Assembly (NCBI GenBank): GCA_902581285.1
Contig: CACHNP010000003.1
Span: 25,676-89,675, forward strand
Direction: 5' to 3'
Origin: an uncultured Gammaproteobacteria bacterium
GTDB lineage: Bacteria > Pseudomonadota > Gammaproteobacteria > Coxiellales > Coxiellaceae
DNA length: 64,000 nucleotides
In this document: in pieces, positions 57,263 through 64,000 of the stretch
Numbering within the stretch: position 1 is the stretch's first letter
Layout of the letters: the number at the start of each line of letters is the position of its first letter
The notes under the pieces: generated by a model
What the model was told of the DNA's origin: nothing
What the model saw: only the letters and a program-made list of their open reading frames with translations
Database searches by the model: none
Position numbers and translations under genes: made by a program

Positions 57263-57721
57263 ATGTTCAGGGGCATTAATGCCATATCATTGGATTCCAA
57301 AGGACGGATGGCCATTCCGACCCAATATCGTGAGCCGATATTGGAGGAAGCTGATGGTGCTATGGTGGTTACCATTGATACTGAAGATCGTTGCCTCATG
57401 CTTTACACGCAACCACAATGGCAAGAAATTGAAGACACTCTGGCTGCTCTGCCAACATTTAATCCAGTTACACGTAGAATACAACGTTTGTTGATTGGTC
57501 ATGCAAATGACCTTGTGCTGGATAAAAACGGTCGAATATTGATTCCAGCAATTTTACGTGAATATGCCGGTCTCGATAAAAATATCATGTTGGTTGGTCA
57601 GGGAAAAAGATTTGAGGTTTGGGGCGAGTCGCAATGGGAATTGGGGCGCGACAGTTGGTTGGCGGAGGACTTCAGTGATGAAGGGGGCACCCCGCCGGAG
57701 CTACTAAGTTTATCATTATAG
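57263..57721 (+). CDS. mraZ: Transcriptional regulator MraZ
   Basis: Autorepressor of the division and cell wall cluster. ATG 57263 is chosen (AAAGGA upstream), giving the canonical MFRGINAISLDSKGRMAIPT start and 152 residues. Two AbrB-like halves are visible, each with a DxKGRxxIP-type loop (residues 11-19 and around 93-101). It binds the GTGGG repeats just upstream. rsmH follows after 10 nt. Confidence 0.95.
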   Translation: MFRGINAISLDSKGRMAIPTQYREPILEEADGAMVVTIDTEDRCLMLYTQPQWQEIEDTLAALPTFNPVTRRIQRLLIGHANDLVLDKNGRILIPAILREYAGLDKNIMLVGQGKRFEVWGESQWELGRDSWLAEDFSDEGGTPPELLSLSL

Positions 57722-57731
57722 GATAATACGT

Positions 57732-58664
57732 ATGCATCAACATCGTCCCGTTTTATTAGAGGAGGTACTAACAGGTTTAGATATCAAGTCGGAAGGAGTG
57801 TATTGTGATCTTACTTTTGGGAGAGGTGGGCACAGTGCAGAGGTGTTAAAGAAAATCGGGCCGCAAGGTCGGTTGATAGCGATGGACAGGGACCCCGTCG
57901 CGGTTTTTACAGCAAAAGAAAAGCCTGATTTTCAAAAAGACCCCCGTTTTAGTATTGTTCATGGTCAATTTTCAGAGTTGAAGACGGTGATTAATGAGCG
58001 GGGGTTACGAGGAAAAGTGGATGGAATACTGTTGGATGTGGGTGTTTCGTCTCCTCAGTTGGATGACCCTGAGAGGGGTTTTAGTTTTATGCGGGAAGGC
58101 CCATTAGATATGCGAATGAATCCTGGGGAAGGAGAGTCTGCAGCGGAGTGGCTTAATAGGGCGCAATTGGAGGAAATTTCGATGGTGATTCGAGATTTTG
58201 GTGAGGAAAAGTTTCATTTTCGTATCGCTCGTGGCATTGTCGAGGCGCGGCGAGAAAAGCCGTTTGAAACAACACTACAGTTGGCCTCATTGATTGAGGA
58301 AATTGTGCCGGTGAAAGAAAAGAGAATACACCCTGCTACTAGGACCTTTCAGGCGATTCGCATTTTTATTAATAGAGAGTTGGATGAGTTAAAGCAAGTT
58401 TTGGCTCAAGTGTTGGATGTTCTGAAGGTGGGGGGGCGATTGTGTGTGATCAGTTTCCATTCGCTCGAGGATCGCATTGTTAAAAAATTTATTGCGGAAC
58501 AGGTGAATGTGGACAATTTTCCGTCTCATATTCCGGTAAGAAGTTTTGAAGTACAGCCATTGATGAAAAAGGTGGGTTCATTGATTCGTGCTAATCAAGT
58601 TGAAGTGGCTGGAAATCCGCGCGCGAGAAGTGCGCGATTAAGAATAGCGGAGAAGTTAAGATGA
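57732..58664 (+). CDS. rsmH: 16S rRNA m4C1402 methyltransferase
   Basis: S-adenosylmethionine-dependent methyltransferase acting on N4 of C1402 in 16S rRNA. The 310-residue length is standard. Motifs include HRPVLLEEVL near the start, the SAM-binding TFGRGGHS (28-35), DGILLDVGVSSPQLD, GFSFMREGPLDMRMNP and the C-terminal VISFHSLEDRIVK. The stop overlaps ftsL by 4 bp. Confidence 0.96.
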   Translation: MHQHRPVLLEEVLTGLDIKSEGVYCDLTFGRGGHSAEVLKKIGPQGRLIAMDRDPVAVFTAKEKPDFQKDPRFSIVHGQFSELKTVINERGLRGKVDGILLDVGVSSPQLDDPERGFSFMREGPLDMRMNPGEGESAAEWLNRAQLEEISMVIRDFGEEKFHFRIARGIVEARREKPFETTLQLASLIEEIVPVKEKRIHPATRTFQAIRIFINRELDELKQVLAQVLDVLKVGGRLCVISFHSLEDRIVKKFIAEQVNVDNFPSHIPVRSFEVQPLMKKVGSLIRANQVEVAGNPRARSARLRIAEKLR

Positions 58665-58993
58665 ATATATCGGTCATTGGTCTTGGGGCAAGACGCTCGA
58701 TGGCTCGCTCTGGTTTAAGAGCAGAGGTGGGGTTGAGCGCGTTTTTTCCAGTTTTTTTTGCGGTCTTAATCACTTTGTTTGCTATTGTTTATTTCAAAGA
58801 TTTAAATCGTCGTTATTTTTTGCAGGAGCAGGCAGCTGTGCAGCAAATGCATTTGGAGAAAGTTAAGTCGGGGCAGTATCTCTTAGAGCAGAGTGCGCTG
58901 TCATCCCAATCACGGGTGGAAAGTATCGCGCAGACAAAATTGGGTATGATCTTGCCTTCTGCGCATGATGTTGTTATGTTGCAATTGTCCTAG
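58661..58993 (+). CDS. ftsL: Cell division protein FtsL
   Basis: Small bitopic divisome protein that partners FtsB and FtsQ. The 110-residue chain has a cytoplasmic N-terminus, one membrane segment (about 27-46) and a periplasmic coiled coil with the Leu/Gln heptads. The end VESIAQTKLGMILPS is typical of FtsL. Its position between rsmH and ftsI confirms the call. Confidence 0.9.
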   Translation: MNISVIGLGARRSMARSGLRAEVGLSAFFPVFFAVLITLFAIVYFKDLNRRYFLQEQAAVQQMHLEKVKSGQYLLEQSALSSQSRVESIAQTKLGMILPSAHDVVMLQLS

Positions 58994-59080
58994 TTGGAGA
59001 GACGAGACCTTATCATTATCTCGTGATAAGTTAAAAAAAAATAACGTTGCAACTGTACTTTAATCAAGGTAAAGAGCTGA

Positions 59081-60766
59081 ATGAGTTACTTTAAATCCAC
59101 TTTCTGGCGTGATGTTTTTTTACTAATAATTCTAGCCACACTGATGTTGGGTTTGATTATTCGACTGTATATTTTGAATGTGGTCGATAGGCATTTTTTA
59201 TTGCAACAGAGTCGGGCTAGAATACTGCGTCATCAGATAGTTCCAGCTTATCGAGGCATGATTGAGGATCGATTAGGCGTTCCATTAGCAATTAGTACGC
59301 CTCTGCAGTCTGTGTGGGTGAATCCAAAAATATTTCAAGCGAGTGAAGAATCTGAGGCCGCACTAGCAAGAGACTTGTCCCTAGATCAGGCTGCGATGGA
59401 AAAAAGAATTGCCTCTGCAAAATCAAAAGGTAAGGAATTCCTTTATCTAAAGCGAATGAATTCGCCTGCAATTGGACAGGAAGTTGCAAGCTTGCAATTG
59501 AAAGGTGTGTTTTTACAGAAAGAATACAAACGTTTTTACCCTGAAGGTGAGGTCATGGCACACGTGGTTGGGCTAACCAATGTTGATGATCAAGGCCAGG
59601 AAGGTTTGGAATTGGCATATAACAAGCAACTGTCCGGTCAAGATGGTGTTCGGCGTGTTATTAAAGATCGTCTGGGGCACGTTATCAAAGATATGAGTTG
59701 GATTCAGCTACCTCAGCAAGGGAAAAATGTGAGGTTGAGTGTTGATCATCGAATTCAATACTTGGCTTATCGAGCATTGAAATGGCAAGTGGATAAATAC
59801 CATGCTGCGTCTGGTTCGGTTGTGGTGCTGGATGCCAAGACGGGGGAGATTTTGGCTGATGTTAATCAGCCCTCTTATAATCCCAATGATCGCCCAAAAG
59901 ATCATGATGGCCGTTTTCGAAATCGTGCTGTTACTGATATTTTCGAGCCTGGATCAACAATTAAGCCGTTTACTATTGCGTTGGCGTTAAGTAGTGGTAA
60001 GTATACGCCTGACTCAACCATAGATACAAACCCTGGTCGACTGCAAATCGGTGGTTACACCATTAAAGATGATGGGCTAAATTACGGTGTTATCAATTTG
60101 ACCCAGGTTTTAAAAAAATCCAGTAACATTGGTGCGGCAAAAATTATGTTGTCCTTATCGCCTGAGGATTATACTACCTTATTAAAGAAGATCGGTTTTG
60201 GTAGTCCAACTGGAACCGGTTTTCCAGGTGAAGCCAGTGGTTCGATTTTGGGGCGTTCTCATTGGTATCCTAGTGTTGTGGCGACTTTGGCTTATGGTTA
60301 TGGAATTGCGGTTAGTACCTTGCAACTGGCACAAGGCTATCAGGTTTTAGCTGATCATGGGGTGAAAGAGCCTGTTACTTTTTTGAAACGAACAGAGCTG
60401 CCAAGTGGTTCACGAGTGTTGTCATCGACGGTGGCGGACGAGGTGGTTGCTATGCTTAAGACGGTGGTATCAAAAGGAGGTACTGGTTGGCGAGCACGAG
60501 TACCTGGTTACGTTGTCGCGGGAAAGACGGGTACCGCTTACATTGCAGGTCCTGGCGGATACAATAAACACAAATTTATCGCGTCATTTGTGGGTGTGGC
60601 ACCAGCTGCTGATCCGAGGCTGGTTGTCGCGGTGGTGATTCGTGATCCACAGGGGCAGCATTTTGGTGGGATAGTATCAGCGCCAGTTTTTTCTAAGGTG
60701 ATGTCGGGAGCCTTACGTTATTTGGATATACAGCCTGATTCGGTTAGTGAAGTGACAACCAGTTGA
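59081..60766 (+). CDS. ftsI: Penicillin-binding protein 3 (FtsI)
   Basis: Septal peptidoglycan transpeptidase. The 561-residue protein has a short cytoplasmic start, one membrane anchor (about 11-31), the PBP dimerisation domain (about 50-210) and the transpeptidase domain with SxxK as STIK (Ser near 291), SSN and KTGT (near 481-484). It begins 87 nt after ftsL. In most gammaproteobacteria murE follows directly; here a minus-strand gene follows after 14 nt, so the cluster is interrupted. Confidence 0.95.
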   Translation: MSYFKSTFWRDVFLLIILATLMLGLIIRLYILNVVDRHFLLQQSRARILRHQIVPAYRGMIEDRLGVPLAISTPLQSVWVNPKIFQASEESEAALARDLSLDQAAMEKRIASAKSKGKEFLYLKRMNSPAIGQEVASLQLKGVFLQKEYKRFYPEGEVMAHVVGLTNVDDQGQEGLELAYNKQLSGQDGVRRVIKDRLGHVIKDMSWIQLPQQGKNVRLSVDHRIQYLAYRALKWQVDKYHAASGSVVVLDAKTGEILADVNQPSYNPNDRPKDHDGRFRNRAVTDIFEPGSTIKPFTIALALSSGKYTPDSTIDTNPGRLQIGGYTIKDDGLNYGVINLTQVLKKSSNIGAAKIMLSLSPEDYTTLLKKIGFGSPTGTGFPGEASGSILGRSHWYPSVVATLAYGYGIAVSTLQLAQGYQVLADHGVKEPVTFLKRTELPSGSRVLSSTVADEVVAMLKTVVSKGGTGWRARVPGYVVAGKTGTAYIAGPGGYNKHKFIASFVGVAPAADPRLVVAVVIRDPQGQHFGGIVSAPVFSKVMSGALRYLDIQPDSVSEVTTS

Positions 60767-60780
60767 TAGGGTTTAGTTGG

Positions 60781-61290
60781 TTAATTGGAGCGCGTATTTG
60801 TGGCAATCTTGGTCAGTAGGTGTTGGTACTTTTCAGAGGTGGTGCCACGTTTTCGGTGGTAAGCTAATTGGCGACGTTCTCCGGCTGATAAGGATGCTTC
60901 GTATTTTGCACGGTCAATGTGAGGCTGGATATTGTCTTTATTGGTGATATTCGAAATCCGGAAACTGATGCGGCTGCCGCTGGGGAGGGTTGCTGCTGAG
61001 ATAAATAAGCCTTTGTGGAGCATGGAGAGTGCATCAATTTTGAATACTTTAGGTTCGTTTTTCCAGTTGGTGTAGTGTATATCGACACTCTCACCAATCG
61101 GTGAATACGAATGGGGGTTGGGTGTGGTGTTTTCAATGGAATTGAATGTGGATACCTTTTTTCTGGGTCTAAAGATAAAATAAGCAACAATGAGGATCGC
61201 AACTATGATCGCTAGGTTTTCAGGTTGTTCGAAAAACTCCATCCATTTGTCTCTCAAGAAAGGTGGAGTGCCTACCAGATAACGCTTCAT
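60781..61290 (-). CDS. Membrane-anchored protein with possible WYL-like domain
   Basis: A 169-residue protein with one membrane segment (about 26-42), then a basic linker and a small beta-rich region (about 65-115: VDIHYTNW, then KVFKIDALSMLHKGLFISAA and RISFRISNI) whose strand order resembles a WYL ligand-binding domain. The fit is by eye and weak. The C-terminal 50 residues are helical and basic. A 68-nt structured repeat lies in its upstream leader. Function unknown. Confidence 0.5.
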   Translation of the reverse strand: MKRYLVGTPPFLRDKWMEFFEQPENLAIIVAILIVAYFIFRPRKKVSTFNSIENTTPNPHSYSPIGESVDIHYTNWKNEPKVFKIDALSMLHKGLFISAATLPSGSRISFRISNITNKDNIQPHIDRAKYEASLSAGERRQLAYHRKRGTTSEKYQHLLTKIATNTRSN

Positions 61291-61324
61291 GCATCTTCGA
61301 TGACATGAAACTTCAATTACACCT

Positions 61325-61392
61325 ATATACGAATCACACCCTCTCTTACCGGCATTTAACGTGAGTCGCTTCTAGGCATTAAGAGAAAACCC
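61325..61392 (-). repeat. 68-nt structured repeat, copy 1
   Basis: Aligns without gaps to 61689-61756. The ends are conserved (ATATAC ... TCAC ... TCTCTTACC and TATTAAGAGAA-CCC-type), the middle 27 nt vary. TCTCTTA (61342-61348) pairs perfectly with TAAGAGA (61380-61386). This copy is about 35 nt upstream of the minus-strand gene at 60781-61290 and would lie in its leader RNA. Confidence 0.65.
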
Positions 61393-61581
61393 TTAATAAT
61401 AGGTTTGACGGCATGCACTCCTATCAAACAAATCTGTATTTTAGTTTAGCATATAGAGGTAAAAAAAAGTAGTGTGTTCAGAGAGAAAATCAAAGCAGCT
61501 AAGTCATTATCAATCAAGGAAATAATTCTTTCGACGGAATTATTTGGAAAGCAACATTCTTGATGATGTCTGACCAAAAGT

Positions 61582-61684
61582 ATGATTTTCGATCCCGAGC
61601 TTGCGAGCAGCGCAGCCGAATGAAACTTACAACTTACAAACTGTTGTAGGTTTTATGAGTTAAGCGGGTCGAAAATCATTTTTT
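61582..61684 (+). ncRNA. Candidate structured RNA or terminator-like element
   Basis: ATGATTTTCGATCCCG (61582-61597) pairs with CGGGTCGAAAATCAT (61665-61679) with a single bulge, enclosing about 67 nt that hold another hairpin (ACAAC / GTTGT). The right arm is followed by a T-run to 61684. It looks like a small RNA gene ending in its own terminator, or a hairpin-forming mobile remnant. No known family recognised. Confidence 0.35.
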
Positions 61685-61688
61685 ACTG

Positions 61689-61756
61689 ATATACCAGTCA
61701 CGCCGTCTCTTACCAGCACGGTAGGTGCCTGGCTGATCAGTATTAAGAGAAGGCCC
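61689..61756 (-). repeat. 68-nt structured repeat, copy 2
   Basis: Gap-free partner of 61325-61392. The closing 7-bp stem TCTCTTA / TAAGAGA is kept. In this copy the interior can fold further (CCAG-CAC with GTG-C-CTGG). It sits about 235 nt downstream of the MHS transporter gene on the minus strand. Confidence 0.65.
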
Positions 61757-61991
61757 CATCGCAGGTACCTAGCGATAATGATTTCATTATTTATTATTTT
61801 ACCCTCTTGCTAAAAAAAAGCATTTTGGCCTTGCTTTTTTCGTCTATCAGATTAATAGTTTCCTATTATTTCTTTTGCGCGTTTTTTTGTAAAAATTACC
61901 CGATTTCTTTAGTTTTTTTCAAGACGGATGTTTTCTTTATGTATGACAATCGATTCAATTTTCTTTATCCAAAACATCATCTCATTAAACT

Positions 61992-63233
61992 TTATAAAAA
62001 TGATACATACCTTTCACGAAATAGAATTAATATCAATAACCCAACCGCGCTTGCTAGATATATAGGCACACATAAATAAATCAATGCTGGCATATGAATA
62101 TGTATCATGGCGAGTAGCGCAGGAACTATCGATCCAACAATGGCATTGCCCAGATTATAACTTAACGCACAACCGGAGTAACGAACCCGTTTAGGGAATA
62201 GCTCACAAAATAAGGCAGCAGAATTACTCACAAACAAGGAATTCACAACGAGTAATAAAATATAGCTTATCATTGTGAGTATGTAAATATGCCAGGTTAA
62301 TACTAACATGATAGGGTAAATCAATAAAATATAAAGAATAAAGCTCCATGCCAACCCTTGTAACCGTCCGTGTTTATCACTTAGTTTTGCAAACAACATC
62401 ATTGATAAACATGATAACATCAACGCTATCGCATTAAGTAAAAACACCTGCTGAGTAGAATAACGTAAATTATGTAGCATAAAGGTAATCAAATAAACAG
62501 ATCCCGTATAGTAATAGACCCCACCAATACAGGCCAACATAAAAGATAGCAAAAATGATTTATAATGGTATTTAAATAACGTTGTTATCGGTGCTTCATT
62601 ATTCTTGCCAACAGCTTTATTATCCTCTTGAATTGGCTTACCGCTTAAGAAAACCAGTACTGCGAGTAAAGCTGAAAGCAGAAAAGGAACGCGCCATGCA
62701 AAATCCAGGTGATATCGCGTGGGGATCCATTTAAAGCAGAGCATCACAATTACACTTGCCAGTATATATCCCGATATAGAATAAACATAAGCCAAGGCAC
62801 AACCTTCAGCTCGTCCACCTTTTTGTAAGTCACCTAGAACAGTCAACGAGCCACTATACTGACCACCCGCTGATACCCCCTGAGCGATACGTAATAATAG
62901 CAGAATAATAGGAGCGAACATACCAATATCGTGATAAGAAGGGATGAGGCCAATACAGAAAGTAGGGAAAACCATACAAATAATGGCTATTCGAAGTGAC
63001 CTCGTGTGGCCATGCTTATCGCCCATATGCCCAAAGATAATCCCGCCGACAAAGCGCGTCACAATACCACCGGCGAAAATTAAAAAAACATAAACCAAGC
63101 CATGCTTGTTATTGGGGAAAAAACTCTTAGACATATAACTGGGCAGATAAGAGAAGAGACTGAAGTCATACCACTCCATCACATTACCTAAACCTAAACG
63201 CCAGTGTTTATACAACTGCTTTAACATACTCAC
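61992..63233 (-). CDS. MHS-family metabolite-proton symporter (ProP-like)
   Basis: A 413-residue major facilitator protein with about 12 membrane segments. It has GNVMEWYDFSLFSYLPSYMS at the start, the loop motif GGIIFGHMGDKHGHTRSL and GVSAGGQYSGS, which place it in the metabolite:H+ symporter group near proline/betaine and dicarboxylate carriers. The usual GR in the loop motif is changed to GH. The substrate is not predictable. It lies 21 nt downstream of the hslO remnant. Unlike the rest of the window, its plus strand is A/C-rich. Confidence 0.82.
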   Translation of the reverse strand: MSMLKQLYKHWRLGLGNVMEWYDFSLFSYLPSYMSKSFFPNNKHGLVYVFLIFAGGIVTRFVGGIIFGHMGDKHGHTRSLRIAIICMVFPTFCIGLIPSYHDIGMFAPIILLLLRIAQGVSAGGQYSGSLTVLGDLQKGGRAEGCALAYVYSISGYILASVIVMLCFKWIPTRYHLDFAWRVPFLLSALLAVLVFLSGKPIQEDNKAVGKNNEAPITTLFKYHYKSFLLSFMLACIGGVYYYTGSVYLITFMLHNLRYSTQQVFLLNAIALMLSCLSMMLFAKLSDKHGRLQGLAWSFILYILLIYPIMLVLTWHIYILTMISYILLLVVNSLFVSNSAALFCELFPKRVRYSGCALSYNLGNAIVGSIVPALLAMIHIHMPALIYLCVPIYLASAVGLLILILFRERYVSFL

Positions 63234-63254
63234 TCTTTATTAATAATTCAGTCT

Positions 63255-64000
63255 CTAACCTTTATAAAATAATTTATCTACTTGATTCCGATCAAGCGTG
63301 TATTCTTGATTGTAGTTCTCACAAGTAATAGCGATAACCGGCTTTTCAACTAAAATAGAGTCTGCCTCAACCTTACTCATTGAAAGCACTGCTTTTTCCA
63401 TTTTATTAAAACTACAATGACGCGTAAACTCAACAACCTTAGACTCGAATAGCTGTATGTTCTCCTGAGAAAAATAAAGCTTCAGCAAACGCTCTGAGTT
63501 CTTAAATAGATCCTCCCCTATTCATTCCAGCTTTTTCTTGCTTTAATTCCAAAATAAATTATCCATATCAGCATTAGGTATCCGTTGCAGTAGAGAGGCA
63601 TTAGCTGCAAGCTTGCTCATATCTATGGTAACAACTGTTGACAGTACCTCAGACTGAAGGAGGTAATCTTCTAATGCTTTAGATAGACTACCTGAAGCCA
63701 AATCAACAATACTTTGATACTGTGAGCTAGAAATATCAAGTGAAATAGTGACAACCAGTCTACCGCTATAAAAATCTACAGTCAACTTTTTGCTGATCAG
63801 CAATATCTTCTCATCTCGCCATCCCCTTACTTCTAACTTCTCATTACACGTCGTGACTAGCAAATTAATGCTTCTACAACATTTATACTCTAGAGTGAGT
63901 ACACCATTAAATTTTAGTCTTGTAACCAAGAGAGAAGAAGTCGCCAAACACTGCATCAGTGCCGTGTAGGTTACCTGTGGGTAGTGATGCTGTCGCATGA
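63255..64000 (-). pseudogene. hslO: Broken hslO (Hsp33 chaperone), partial at window edge
   Basis: Two minus-strand pieces in the same frame match the redox chaperone Hsp33. The first (63543-63998, continuing past the window edge) has LATSSLLVTRLKFNG, RGW, LDISSSQYQSIVDLASGSL and LEDYLLQSEVLSTVVTI, corresponding to the Hsp33 core. The second (63255-63488) has LLKLYFSQENIQLFESKVVEF and the end of the zinc domain. Between them are in-frame TAA (after LFWN) and TGA stops. The zinc-cysteine pattern CxC...CxxC is reduced to one Cys in each pair (EFTRHCS, TCENY), so redox sensing would be lost even with readthrough. The N-terminus lies outside the window. Confidence 0.85.

Noticed and set aside
61300..61800. 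Possible dif site at the skew switch
   Set aside because: I searched by eye for ATTTAACATAA/TTATGCGCACC-type halves. Only a partial ATTTAAC at 61354 was found, with no matching second arm.
61807..62079. 90-codon plus-strand frame before the MHS transporter
   Set aside because: It overlaps the end of the transporter gene, is AT-rich with Phe/Tyr-rich random composition and has no ribosome binding site.
1..64000. CRISPR arrays, IS elements, integrases, rRNA and tRNA genes
   Set aside because: None was recognised on either strand. No regularly spaced repeats and no transposase or recombinase motifs were seen.

Overview
The window reads as chromosome of a gammaproteobacterium of moderate G+C. 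The best guess is a host-associated member of the Legionellales (Legionella/Coxiella/Berkiella-like). This is inferred from the tkt-gap-pgk-pyk cluster, the dprA-smg-topA and mraZ-rsmH-ftsL-ftsI blocks, the fused double-permease ABC transporter whose ATPase has an extra C-terminal domain, and many large orphan proteins resembling secreted effectors. No secretion genes, rRNA, tRNA, IS element or CRISPR array was seen, so the placement is not proven.

Layout. 0-1.3 kb: purE and a rhomboid protease. 1.4-8.3 kb: an orphan membrane protein, a very large helical protein whose frame is broken near its end, and a decayed copy of the 3' end of the first orphan. 8.4-11.6 kb: a saccharopine-dehydrogenase-like enzyme coupled to an ALDH7-type semialdehyde dehydrogenase (lysine catabolism), then a macro-domain hydrolase. 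11.7-14.1 kb: a coiled-coil gene split by one in-frame amber codon, then a gene graveyard. 14.3-15.5 kb: a free-standing transhydrogenase domain III and a small membrane protein. 15.7-19.6 kb: dprA-smg-topA. 19.9-24.1 kb: a 1330-residue orphan followed by a decayed copy of the dprA 5' end. 24.2-30 kb: amino-acid permease, polA, sugar porter. 30-31.2 kb: a tandem duplication of a small membrane-protein gene carrying copies of the end of selO. 31.2-41 kb: selO, glmS, and tkt-gap-pgk-pyk. 41-57 kb: a large membrane orphan, engB, an ABC transporter, a sugar uptake/phosphorylation operon, an outer-membrane protein, a HAD-like protein with a basic tail, rnfB-nth, a helical orphan and an AI-2E-type transporter. 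57-60.8 kb: start of the division and cell wall cluster, with MraZ boxes over its promoter. 60.8-64 kb: a small anchored protein, a repeat-rich non-coding stretch, an MHS transporter and a decayed hslO.

Together the metabolic genes give lower glycolysis and the non-oxidative pentose phosphate link (tkt, gap, pgk, pyk), hexosamine synthesis (glmS), sugar import and conversion (sugar porter, RhaT-like carrier, ROK kinase, mannose-6-phosphate isomerase) and lysine-derived semialdehyde oxidation.

The most unusual signal is architectural. At three separate loci an accessory gene lies between an intact neighbour and a degenerate copy of one end of that same neighbour: the 433-aa orphan, dprA and selO. 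This looks like a shared route of gene gain or tandem amplification. Other notable items are the lone transhydrogenase domain III, the amber-split coiled-coil gene, PmrA-like direct repeats before three orphan genes, the hslO pseudogene, and a switch of strand composition near 61.3 kb.
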